From Leminorella grimontii ATCC 33999 = DSM 5078 (lineage in GTDB: Bacteria; Pseudomonadota; Gammaproteobacteria; Enterobacterales; Enterobacteriaceae): a DNA stretch of 64,000 bases. The notes under the pieces were generated by a model. That model was not told the origin of the DNA. It saw nothing but the letters and a program-made list of their open reading frames with translations, and ran no database searches. Location: the NCBI RefSeq assembly GCF_000439085.1, contig NZ_AUUA01000012.1, forward strand, positions 57,610 to 121,609, written 5' to 3'. A program made the translations under genes and the position numbers. Within the stretch, counting starts at the first letter, position 1. Each line of letters begins with the position of its first letter. This document shows, piece by piece, positions 7,761-15,127 of the stretch.

Positions 7761-9641
7761 TCAGTCCGAAAACAGCCCCTTGTCCCGCAGAATATGGTCG
7801 TTTCCCCTACGGCGGGTAAAGCCGCTGCGGTCAAAGAACTCCAGTACCTGAATCGCCAGCTTGCGCCCGACGCCCAAGCGATCGCGGAAGTCGGCGGCGC
7901 TGGTGCTACCCTGAACGTCGTGCATCTCGCGAATGAGGTCGGCAAACTGACGCACGCGTTGGCTCAGGTAGTAGCGGTCGCGCACGATGGCGGTCACAAA
8001 GCCGAGCTGTGCCGCCTTGCGCAGCACCGCGCGCGTTTCTTGTTCATCCAGCCCAAGCGCGTTGGCCAAGTCTCTGACCCAGCAGGGGTCATCGCCAAAC
8101 TGTTCCTCAAGCCGCTGCCACACGGCCTGCTCTTGCGGCGTGAAGGCCAGACGAAACTCCGGCAGGTGAAGCCAACCGCGGCTGTTGCTAATCTTCCCCG
8201 CTGACAGCAGATCGTCGATTAAAGAGAACGCCAGCGCCTCGGGCTCGGCGGACAATGCCATGCGCTTGAGCCGCGCGCGCCCGACGCCTATCTGGTCAAG
8301 ATGCTGTTCGTGAAATGCCTTCATCGTTTCCACCAGCCGCAGTTGGAAGCGTTCGACGTTCTCCTGCGACAGCGCCGCATCGCCGACCGTTTTACAGCCG
8401 ACGCGGGCCAGCAGCGCGCTCATACCCTCCTGCGTCAGTTGGCGCGCCCAGGCGAACTCGCTGACGGACAGGCTGCCTTCCTGAAGGCGCAGGCGGAGAA
8501 TCGCTTCGTCATCGGCTGCCTGGCTCAAGGCCTCAAGCGCAGCCAAATACGCTGGTTGGCGCTTGCCGCGCCGGGGTGGGTTCAGCAGCAGCACGCGAGC
8601 GCCCGCCAGCGTCTCTCTGGCGCTGACGTCGCGCACGATCAGGCGATCGTTTTCGGCAAGCAAAAGAGGCTCATCCAACACCAGCTCCACCAGCCGTTCG
8701 CTGCCTACTGTCGCCGGTTCATCCTGCAGCAGAGAAACCCGGCCGGTAATGTGGCTGACCGCATGATGCAGGTGCACCGGCTGCCAGTGGCGAACGGGCT
8801 TGTCGCTGTGAAGCAGCGCCAGCACGCGGTCGGACGACGCGGGCGGCGCCTGCTCAAGCAGCCAGTCTCCGCGGCTGACGTCCTGCTTGCCCAGATCGCC
8901 GGTAATGTTCAGGGCGATGCGCTCGCCGGACTGCGCGCATTCAACGGCGCGATTTTGCGCGTGCATGCTTCTAACGCGCACCGGCTTATCCGTGCCGGTC
9001 AGCCAAAGCGTATCGCCAACGCTCACCCGGCCGCTGAACGCGGTACCGGTCACCACCAGGCCGCTGCCCTTAAGGGTAAAGACGCGATCGATAGCCAGAC
9101 GGAACCGATGGGAATTCAGCGACGCCTCTTCCCCTTCGGCCAGATACAGCGCCAGCAGGTGCTCACGCAGCGAATCGACGCCAACGCCCTGTTGGGCGGA
9201 GGTAACAAATATCGGGCTATCTTGCCACCCCTGTGCGCTCAGCTCGTCATCAACCTGAACCTTAACCTCTTCCAGCCGCTCGGGAGCCACCCTGTCAGCC
9301 TTGGTTAAGGCAACGGTAATCGAAGGGATCGCCAGCAGGCGCAGGATCGCCAGATGTTCGCGGGTTTGCGCCATGATGCCGTCGTCACAGGCCACCACCA
9401 GCAGCGCGTGCTGCACGCCGGCGACCCCCGCCAGCATGTTGGATAAAAACTTTTCGTGCCCCGGTACGTCGATAAAACCCAGCATTCGCTCTTCCGACAG
9501 CGGCAGGTAGGCATAGCCCAGGTCGATGGTCATTCCCCGGCGCTTCTCTTCCGGCAGGCGGTCGGTACTGCCCGCGCCGGTCAGCGCCTGTAGCAGAGTG
9601 GACTTGCCGTGGTCGACGTGCCCGGCGGTCGCAATAATCAT
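7761..9641 (-). CDS. selB: selenocysteine-specific elongation factor SelB
   Basis: SelB delivers selenocysteyl-tRNA to UGA codons marked by a SECIS hairpin. The 626-residue product has an EF-Tu-like GTPase domain: [10 protein letters not shown]-loop at residues 7-15, DVPGHE switch, and TKAD guanine-binding motif. Beta-barrel domains follow, then the C-terminal winged-helix repeats that bind SECIS RNA (ending in the [27 protein letters not shown] region). Length agrees with E. coli SelB (614). Its start overlaps the 3' end of selA by four bases, so the two are translationally coupled. The tRNA gene selC is not in the window. Confidence 0.96.
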   Translation of the reverse strand: MIIATAGHVDHGKSTLLQALTGAGSTDRLPEEKRRGMTIDLGYAYLPLSEERMLGFIDVPGHEKFLSNMLAGVAGVQHALLVVACDDGIMAQTREHLAILRLLAIPSITVALTKADRVAPERLEEVKVQVDDELSAQGWQDSPIFVTSAQQGVGVDSLREHLLALYLAEGEEASLNSHRFRLAIDRVFTLKGSGLVVTGTAFSGRVSVGDTLWLTGTDKPVRVRSMHAQNRAVECAQSGERIALNITGDLGKQDVSRGDWLLEQAPPASSDRVLALLHSDKPVRHWQPVHLHHAVSHITGRVSLLQDEPATVGSERLVELVLDEPLLLAENDRLIVRDVSARETLAGARVLLLNPPRRGKRQPAYLAALEALSQAADDEAILRLRLQEGSLSVSEFAWARQLTQEGMSALLARVGCKTVGDAALSQENVERFQLRLVETMKAFHEQHLDQIGVGRARLKRMALSAEPEALAFSLIDDLLSAGKISNSRGWLHLPEFRLAFTPQEQAVWQRLEEQFGDDPCWVRDLANALGLDEQETRAVLRKAAQLGFVTAIVRDRYYLSQRVRQFADLIREMHDVQGSTSAADFRDRLGVGRKLAIQVLEFFDRSGFTRRRGNDHILRDKGLFSD

Positions 9642-11035
9642 AACGCCAGCACCTCCAGCAGAGCGTCCTCATCCTCTAAACAGCGCAGGTCGAGCCACAG
9701 CTTGCCCTCCTGTAGGCGACCGATGACCGGCACCGGCAGCGCGCGCCAGCCTTCGGCCAGCGCTTCCAGCGTTCTTCCTCGCCCATCTTTTGGCGCAAAC
9801 GTCAGGGCGTAGCTCGGCAGCCGGTCGACGGGCAGAGAGCCGCTGCCGATTTGCGACAGGCAGGGCTCGGCGCTGACGAAAAAACGCTCGCCGTAGTATT
9901 GACGCAGCGGCGTCAGCAGTTGGGCCGCCATCGACCTCATTTCATCCGCGTCGCGGGTCAACAGACGTAGGGTCGGCAGCGAATAGGCCAAGCGATCGGG
10001 CTGTTGATACAGGCGAAGCGTCGCCTCCAGCGCCGCCAACGTTAGCTTACCGGCCCGCAGCGCGCGTTTGAGCGGGTGCCGCTGGATTTTCTCAATCCAC
10101 GCTTTGGAGCCGAGAATAATGCCCGCCTGCGGGCCGCCCAACAGCTTATCGCCGGAGAAGGTCACCAGATCCACCCCGGCGGCGATCAGGTCCTGCGGCA
10201 TCGGCTCCGCCGGCAGGCCGTACTGCTGTAAATCAATCAGGGAACCGCTGCCGAGGTCCGTCGCGACCGGCAGACCAAGCTCGCGCCCCAGCGCGACCAG
10301 GTCCTCTTCGTCGACCGAGGCGGTAAAGCCCTCAATGTGGTAGTTGCTGGTGTGCACCTTCATCAACAGGCCGGTGTGCTCGTTGGCCGCTTCGCGGTAG
10401 TCGCGCAGGTGGGTGCGGTTGGTGGTACCCACTTCCACCAGCCGACAGCCGGCCTGGCGCATCACGTCCGGCACGCGAAACGCGCCGCCGATCTCCACCA
10501 GCTCGCCGCGAGAAACGACAACGTCGCGGTCGGCCGCCACGGTCGCCAGCATCAGCATTACCGCCGCCGCATTGTTGTTGACGATGCAGGCAGCCTCTGC
10601 GCCGGTCAGCTCGCTTAACAAGTAGGAAATAACGCTGTCGCGATGGCCGCGCCCCGCGCCGTCCAGATCGTATTCCAGCGTCACTGCCTGACGCATGACG
10701 TTCGCCACCTCGTCGATGGCCTCTTCCGCCAGCAGCGCACGGCCAAGGTTGGTGTGCAGCACAGTGCCGCTTAGGTTAAACACCGGCTGAAGGCCCGGCT
10801 TTTGCTTTTGCGTTAAATAGGCGCGCGCTTCGTCGGCCCACGCCCAGTCCTGAACCCAGCCCGGCAGCCTGTCGCGATGGCGAATTTCGTCGCGCGCCTG
10901 TTCCTGAAGGTAGCGCAGCGTTTCAACGACCAGGTGCTGGCCGTACTCGCTAATCAGCCGCTCCATTTCAGGCTCGTTAAGCAGGCGATCGACGGAGGGC
11001 AGTTGGCTGAACAAGGACGGGTTTTGGCTATTCAT
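9638..11035 (-). CDS. selA: L-seryl-tRNA(Sec) selenium transferase SelA
   Basis: A 465-residue PLP enzyme that converts Ser-tRNA(Sec) to Sec-tRNA(Sec) using selenophosphate. The N-terminal tRNA-binding domain begins with the family-typical [17 protein letters not shown] segment. The pyridoxal lysine sits in [14 protein letters not shown] at about residue 300. The [11 protein letters not shown] and SNYHIEGF segments are also conserved. It is the promoter-proximal gene of the selAB operon. The presence of selAB implies that the organism makes at least one selenoprotein, typically a formate dehydrogenase, encoded elsewhere. No odd features. Confidence 0.96.
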   Translation of the reverse strand: MNSQNPSLFSQLPSVDRLLNEPEMERLISEYGQHLVVETLRYLQEQARDEIRHRDRLPGWVQDWAWADEARAYLTQKQKPGLQPVFNLSGTVLHTNLGRALLAEEAIDEVANVMRQAVTLEYDLDGAGRGHRDSVISYLLSELTGAEAACIVNNNAAAVMLMLATVAADRDVVVSRGELVEIGGAFRVPDVMRQAGCRLVEVGTTNRTHLRDYREAANEHTGLLMKVHTSNYHIEGFTASVDEEDLVALGRELGLPVATDLGSGSLIDLQQYGLPAEPMPQDLIAAGVDLVTFSGDKLLGGPQAGIILGSKAWIEKIQRHPLKRALRAGKLTLAALEATLRLYQQPDRLAYSLPTLRLLTRDADEMRSMAAQLLTPLRQYYGERFFVSAEPCLSQIGSGSLPVDRLPSYALTFAPKDGRGRTLEALAEGWRALPVPVIGRLQEGKLWLDLRCLEDEDALLEVLAL

Positions 11036-11236
11036 GGCGGCAGTCCGTTAGGTATTGATGGCGTTACTATATCGGCTGACGGGGGGAAGGTGAAGCATAG
11101 AGCGCGTGTACTTTAATTGGCGCGTATTTGTTACTGGTTCATCAGAACCCGTCCAGCAAAAAATCAGAGCCTGTACATCAAATAGACAGGAGTATGCCTT
11201 GCTGTTGCAGTTGTTGCGAGAAACCCGATATTGTAT

Positions 11237-11854
11237 TTAAAACGTCCTGTCACCGTCAGATAACAGACCCTGTTCGTCAGTGATGCGATTGAGTTCCTGC
11301 AAAGCCGCTTGATTTTCCCGCTCCAATTTTTCAGTTTCTGAGGTATAGGTTTCATGCTCCAGAGCTTTTGCCAACACGACTGAAACCTTACGAATAACCT
11401 CTTCCAATTCATCATATTCAAACTGTTCAGAGAAGACTCTCGTCGGATAAGTTGCTAAATCAAGGAGAGCGCCATTATTTTCTCTGAACCGCCACAGAAT
11501 AACCCCTTTAGTGTCCGTTAACCGATATGAATAGACGTCGAAATAGTCAGTCCACGTCCCCAGATTGACGGCATAATGACGAGCTAAATCATATCGTTCG
11601 TTATCCGTGGCGAGGTCTTTCTCTAACAGTTCGAATAGGGTCGTTTCATCGCTAGTTAAATAGCGTTCGTCTAACCTGTTTTTATTCAGAATCTCTGTAA
11701 GCCCGCCGATTAAGTAGCCGTCGATATATATCGTATCGTAGAGGCTTCCCAAGAAATGGCCGTTAATCCAAAGGCGCACACAACCAATAGCGTTACATGA
11801 ATTTTGTATAGCGTATTCAACGGCAAAGGACGATTTATTTCCCAGCGTTTGCAT
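11237..11854 (-). CDS. Imm42-like putative immunity protein, orphan
   Basis: A 205-residue soluble, acidic protein. The layout (an N-terminal FAVEYAIQN strand, a Gly-rich VRLWINGHFLGSL segment, and a C-terminal charged helix) resembles polymorphic-toxin immunity proteins of the Imm42 type. This is a tentative match from memory. A GTG at 11929 directly behind the upstream toxin gene would add 25 residues; I prefer the ATG at 11854, where the conserved-looking part begins, though its ribosome site is weak. It lies downstream of the mazEF-like pair on the same strand and could be co-transcribed. No cognate toxin gene of an exported polymorphic type lies next to it. Confidence 0.5.
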   Translation of the reverse strand: MQTLGNKSSFAVEYAIQNSCNAIGCVRLWINGHFLGSLYDTIYIDGYLIGGLTEILNKNRLDERYLTSDETTLFELLEKDLATDNERYDLARHYAVNLGTWTDYFDVYSYRLTDTKGVILWRFRENNGALLDLATYPTRVFSEQFEYDELEEVIRKVSVVLAKALEHETYTSETEKLERENQAALQELNRITDEQGLLSDGDRTF

Positions 11855-11930
11855 CTTAAAACCCCAATTCTCTGTTCCCTTGCAGTTGGCTACCTTTTGA
11901 CTAAAACGTCTGTGATATGGAAAATTCACG

Positions 11931-12299
11931 CTACATCTGAGGGTCGATAATATCGACCAGCTTCATCACAACGTCATCAATAAGGTAGGATTCTGCCTTG
12001 GTATAAAACTGGGCCTTTCTTTCTTTTAAATCCAACGCCCTAACCTGATGGCATAAAACAACGCCTTGAACTTCACCATTTTCCGTGCCGTCCGCCGTGA
12101 CCGCCACCGTTACGCCCGCAGAGCGGGCGCCAGCGGCAACCGTCGATATCGGGCAGCAAAGGCTTACGCCCATAGCGGCGTTGAGCGCAGCTTCCGTCAC
12201 GATGAGGAAATAATGAGGACCTCTTAATTCACGGCCGCTTGTCGGATCCGGATTAATTAACCAGATTTCGCCTTTCGCTGGAACTGAACGCTTTGCCAT
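11931..12299 (-). CDS. MazF/PemK-family mRNA interferase toxin
   Basis: A 122-residue type II toxin. The N-terminal KGEIWLINPDPTSGRE strand-loop with the RGPH that follows, and the central LCCPIS and VVLCHQVRALD segments, are hallmarks of the PemK/MazF ribonuclease fold. The family cleaves mRNA at short sequences, often ACA. The ATG overlaps the antitoxin stop as TGATG, giving tight translational coupling; the TTG one codon earlier is not needed. Order is antitoxin first, toxin second, as usual for this family. Likely repressed by the antitoxin alone or as a complex at the palindrome near 12670. Confidence 0.85.
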   Translation of the reverse strand: MAKRSVPAKGEIWLINPDPTSGRELRGPHYFLIVTEAALNAAMGVSLCCPISTVAAGARSAGVTVAVTADGTENGEVQGVVLCHQVRALDLKERKAQFYTKAESYLIDDVVMKLVDIIDPQM

Positions 12300-12571
12300 C
12301 AATAGACTTCCTTACCTACGGCGGTCAGGTTATTAATATCGTCCACAGAGCGATTTAACTGCTCCAGTTCAGCGGCGTCGATTTCGGCAAGAAGCTGACT
12401 TACCGATTTGCGCCCGCGAGGAATTCTCTTGGTCGGAACCACACTAATGCCCTCTTTTTCTATCGTAACGTTGACTTCGGTCCCCACTGACCAGCCCGTT
12501 TTAGCAATCACGTCGCTTGGAATAGTCAGTATGACGGCACCACCCTGCTGGCGAAGGCGAGTTATAGCCAT
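12299..12571 (-). CDS. MazE/PemI-family antitoxin (AbrB/SpoVT fold)
   Basis: A 90-residue antitoxin. The N-terminal half (RLRQQGGAVILTIPSDVIAKTGWSVGTEVNVT) is the swapped-hairpin AbrB DNA-binding fold. The acidic C-terminal half (LLAEIDAAELEQLNRSVDD) would wrap and neutralise the toxin. AAGGAG stands eight bases before the ATG, which settles the start; the longer opening to 12652 has only a TTG. The gene precedes and overlaps the toxin gene by one base. Together they form a self-regulated addiction or stress module. Confidence 0.85.
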   Translation of the reverse strand: MAITRLRQQGGAVILTIPSDVIAKTGWSVGTEVNVTIEKEGISVVPTKRIPRGRKSVSQLLAEIDAAELEQLNRSVDDINNLTAVGKEVY

Positions 12572-12669
12572 TCTTTCTTCTCCTTGTTTAACCCTATAGG
12601 CAGAGCTTCTATCACAAACTCTACGTTCATCATCTCTCACACTATAGAACAAAGTAGCACCTCATCATC

Positions 12670-12686
12670 ATAATGTCACACATTAT
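12670..12686. promoter_or_regulatory. candidate operator of the toxin-antitoxin operon
   Basis: ATAATGT-CAC-ACATTAT is a 17-bp perfect inverted repeat about 100 bp upstream of the antitoxin start codon. AbrB-fold antitoxins commonly bind such repeats to repress their own operon. No other gene in the 12572-13042 gap is supported; the rest is AT-rich and ends in the hairpin leader described next. Confidence 0.45.
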
Positions 12687-12977
12687 CACACATGGTCGTG
12701 ATAGGTTGCTTATGCAAGGATAGAGCCCAAGGAAAATTAACCTAATCCATCTCGCCAGCCAAATGATGATATCCCTCTTTTCCTCCTTGTCTTCACGCTG
12801 TTTCCCCCAATTAACATTTTTGCCAAAGACGCCCACGTTTTATGAGTAACGCTGCAACGCCGCACGCTATTTTGCGAGTCATCTCGATAACCTCGACGTT
12901 TCCTGTTGTCGCTAAAGCTGTATAAACATACTGTGATTTGGCGTCAGGTAACCTATTTAGCTAACGCATAAAAAGCC

Positions 12978-13012
12978 GAAACCCCGCGGTGTTGAAGCAC
13001 CTACGGGGTTTC
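12978..13012 (+). promoter_or_regulatory. stable hairpin leader of the small bicistron
   Basis: GAAACCCCG and CGGGGTTTC pair perfectly (9 bp), and the loop contains an inner GGTG/CACC stem. It ends 30 nt before the first small ORF. The lack of a T run right after it argues for a 5' mRNA structure or an RNA gene rather than an intrinsic terminator. Confidence 0.55.
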
Positions 13013-13042
13013 TAACCACAACGTTATTCACGAGGTAACATC

Positions 13043-13174
13043 ATGGCTGTTTTGAAGGATATCCAAACTTATTCGTTATTTATACGGGCGTTAAGATCTT
13101 TTTCCCGAGCCGTCTCGCATTCTTTTACAGTTTTCGCCGCCGTTGGCGCGTTTTGCAGGGAGGCAGGATTATGA
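13043..13174 (+). CDS. small ORF 1 (43 aa) of an undescribed bicistron
   Basis: A 43-residue basic, partly hydrophobic peptide: an N-terminal MAVLKDIQTYSLF segment, an Arg/Ser-rich middle, and a TVFAAVGAF hydrophobic stretch. GAGG stands seven bases before the ATG. Its stop codon overlaps the ATG of the next ORF as ATGA, so translation is likely coupled. It may be a leader peptide, a small toxin-like peptide, or a regulator of ORF 2. I recognise no family. Support comes from the ribosome site, the coupling and the hairpin leader, not from homology. Confidence 0.45.
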   Translation: MAVLKDIQTYSLFIRALRSFSRAVSHSFTVFAAVGAFCREAGL

Positions 13175-13365
13175 TCGACTACATGAACACCGCCACGTGC
13201 GATCCGCTGGAGCTGGTCGAACAGTGTTTGGCGTTAGCCTGTGCGGGCATCGCTATGGACAACGCGGCGATCAAAGAGTCGCTTCAGCTTATTCTGCACG
13301 AGAAAATCAGCGCGCTGTTTAACGCGCTCTATGAAGAGGAGCCGCCAGCCCCGGCGCTGCCGTAA
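13171..13365 (+). CDS. small ORF 2 (64 aa), function unknown
   Basis: A 64-residue acidic, probably helical protein (MIDYMNTATCDPLELVEQCL, then an Ala/Ile/Leu-rich stretch and a C-terminal EEEPPAPALP tail). The ATG overlaps the stop of small ORF 1 and is preceded by AGGGAGG; a start six codons earlier is also open but less well placed. A 9-bp GC hairpin follows the stop. Cysteines at residues 10 and 19 might matter structurally. No family is recognised. The size and coupling recall small accessory proteins of prophage or toxin-antitoxin origin. Confidence 0.55.
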   Translation: MIDYMNTATCDPLELVEQCLALACAGIAMDNAAIKESLQLILHEKISALFNALYEEEPPAPALP

Positions 13366-13374
13366 AAAAGGTTG

Positions 13375-13403
13375 GGCCGACGCCAAGAGGGGACGCGTCG
13401 GCC
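13375..13403 (+). terminator. terminator of the small bicistron
   Basis: GGCCGACGC and GCGTCGGCC form a perfect 9-bp stem with an 11-nt loop, 9 nt after the small ORF 2 stop, followed by a modest T-containing tail. Confidence 0.6.
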
Positions 13404-13456
13404 ATTTAGGGCAATTTTGGTTCAACGCCATCGCCACATGCAGCTATGGGCGCGAC

Positions 13457-13723
13457 CTAGTATGTCGTCCAGCCCTGAACCCTCGACTCGCGGTATACGT
13501 TCCTACCCATTTCTATATCCGGCAGCGCAAGCAGAGAATCATCCTGCGACAGGATTTGTTGAACGGAGACGACGACGGTATCGGCTTCTGAGATCGTTTC
13601 ACCGCCAAAGAGCTGCCAGGCGCCATCATCGTCGTAAAAAACGTGGGTAATTAGCACGCTGCCTGACATAATTTGCCGCGTTGTAACCACCGGCGTATTT
13701 TTTTCTTCATCTACTAGTCTCAT
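13457..13723 (-). CDS. DUF2185 (Imm33-like) family protein
   Basis: An 88-residue protein. The TTRQIMSGSVLITHVFYDDDGAWQLFGG block, followed by a Val-rich segment and a C-terminal aromatic end, matches DUF2185, a family now described as an Imm33-like immunity domain. AGGA stands before the ATG. It begins 17 bases after the end of the DUF1266 lipoprotein gene on the same strand, so the two probably form one operon. The role is unknown; pairing with a DUF1266 protein suggests a self-protection or effector-neutralising function, which is inference. Confidence 0.65.
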   Translation of the reverse strand: MRLVDEEKNTPVVTTRQIMSGSVLITHVFYDDDGAWQLFGGETISEADTVVVSVQQILSQDDSLLALPDIEMGRNVYRESRVQGWTTY

Positions 13724-13740
13724 TATTGTTTCCTTTCATG

Positions 13741-14931
13741 TTAATAGTGCGTTTTATCCTTCGCACCTGATACCTCAACGTCTCTTTGCGAAACGTATCT
13801 CACATCGTCAACCGCCACCCTACAGGCTTCGGCAAACGTAGCCTCGGCGCCAGTCGGTAGCAGCGTATCCCAAGGGAGCGTTCTCCACGGGCTGTCGCTT
13901 TGCTTCAGCAAGCGCTTAAGCGCTCTTTTAAACAAACAGTGGGAAATCATGTGTCGCCTGTCCGTAGCCTTCCAGTACCAGCGGGCCAGCAAAAACTGCT
14001 GCGCCACTTCACGCCAGCTGCGGTAGTGCTTTTGCACCCGAGCCGCCGCCAGCATGGAGAAATCCACCATTTCCCGTTCGCTGATATAACCCACCTGTGC
14101 GCCGCTGTTGCACAACATTACAAAGCGCACCATGTCCCAGGCGCAGAAGTCCAACTGGCGGACATTACGCCGATTCTTTCTTGCTACCCGAAGCTGCCAC
14201 AGGCGCTCTTTCGCATCGCTGCTCGATTTCGCATACTGTTCTAACTGACGGGAAGAGGCGACGAACTTCTCTGCTGACATCTTGCTATCGCTTTTGATTT
14301 GTTCTTCGTAAACCGTACGATGCCCCGTCTGAAGCAAATCCAGCAGCCGCTCAAACAGCGTTTCCCGATCGTAGATACCCCACATGTTGGCAAGAGACTC
14401 CACCGTGTTCTTACGTTCCCTTTCGGCCTCCTCCGGATCGCTATCGACCACGAGCCTCGCCCAGTGGTAGTCGCCGACGATCGCATAGGGCGCGCCGACG
14501 GCCATTGCCCAGCGTTCTGCCGACGGGATTTCCTGTAACGATGCGTCTTTGCAGGCCTTGTTAAAGCGCCCGTATCCGCCAAAAATCACGCCGTAACCTA
14601 TCCAGAGAATAAACGCCAGAACCAGAGCAAACAGCGCGCCTATCGTATAAAGCGCATACTTGCCGATTGTCATCCACATACTCGATTTTGAAGAGGCGGG
14701 TTGTGACGCCGGGTTATGCCTGGCGGAATCAATCTGTGTCCCCGTAGAAGCCGTTGGCTGCCGAGAGGTCGGCGCCGCACGACCGGGATTAGCCGCTCTC
14801 TGTACTGCCGCCCAGCGTTCTCTTTGCGCGGCTTTGCGGGCGTCATCGGCCTTCTTGCCGTCGTCGCAGGCGGTGAAAAACAGTAGGGAAACTAACAGGA
14901 GAATACTTTTAAACGGAGAAAAGCGGTTCAT
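13741..14931 (-). CDS. DUF1266-domain membrane-anchored lipoprotein
   Basis: A 396-residue protein. Residues 1-22 form a lipoprotein-type signal (LLLVSLLFFTACDD, lipobox TAC). A low-complexity Ala/Ser/Thr-rich linker follows, then a transmembrane helix at about residues 91-113 and a C-terminal DUF1266 domain ending near residue 380 (the SAERWAMAVGAPYAIV and FCAWDMVRFVMLCNSGAQVGYISE segments are typical: a D-x-x-R arrangement and a GxIxE turn). DUF1266 proteins such as E. coli YbeR and YbeU have no known activity. A second DUF1266 protein lies at 52.4 kb with a J-domain partner. Having both a lipid anchor and a membrane helix is unusual. Confidence 0.7.
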   Translation of the reverse strand: MNRFSPFKSILLLVSLLFFTACDDGKKADDARKAAQRERWAAVQRAANPGRAAPTSRQPTASTGTQIDSARHNPASQPASSKSSMWMTIGKYALYTIGALFALVLAFILWIGYGVIFGGYGRFNKACKDASLQEIPSAERWAMAVGAPYAIVGDYHWARLVVDSDPEEAERERKNTVESLANMWGIYDRETLFERLLDLLQTGHRTVYEEQIKSDSKMSAEKFVASSRQLEQYAKSSSDAKERLWQLRVARKNRRNVRQLDFCAWDMVRFVMLCNSGAQVGYISEREMVDFSMLAAARVQKHYRSWREVAQQFLLARWYWKATDRRHMISHCLFKRALKRLLKQSDSPWRTLPWDTLLPTGAEATFAEACRVAVDDVRYVSQRDVEVSGAKDKTHY

Positions 14932-15073
14932 CTAACCAATCCATTGCAACCTTGACGGCAAGTCCATTAAAAATGCTTCCAGTCGAGCATTATAACGTAC
15001 CGTACACAAAAAATGATTAACGGAAAGCACCAAAACATCGGCTAACTGAAAGGATTTTTTAGGGGGAATGGAT

Positions 15074-15102
15074 AAAAAAAGCGGCTAGAACGCCGCTTTT
15101 TT
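15074..15102. terminator. bidirectional terminator after autotransporter 1
   Basis: AAAAGCGGC and GCCGCTTTT pair with a 6-nt loop, flanked by A and T runs on both sides, downstream of the autotransporter gene (minus strand). Confidence 0.8.
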
Positions 15103-15127
15103 AGTTCAGAAGAGAGGAAAGCCGTCG

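Noticed and set aside
8301..9308. 335-codon frame on the plus strand inside selB
   Set aside because: It is wholly antisense to selB, a secure gene, and arises from GC-rich codon bias. Several similar long shadows (22152, 26014, 53967, 57027) were dropped for the same reason.
12642..12836. 64-codon frame upstream of the antitoxin
   Set aside because: It covers the putative operator, has an ordinary AT-rich composition and no ribosome site.
12890..12960. LexA-like box upstream of the small bicistron
   Set aside because: CTG and CAG halves are present but the spacing is 11, not 10, and another candidate pair is not palindromic.
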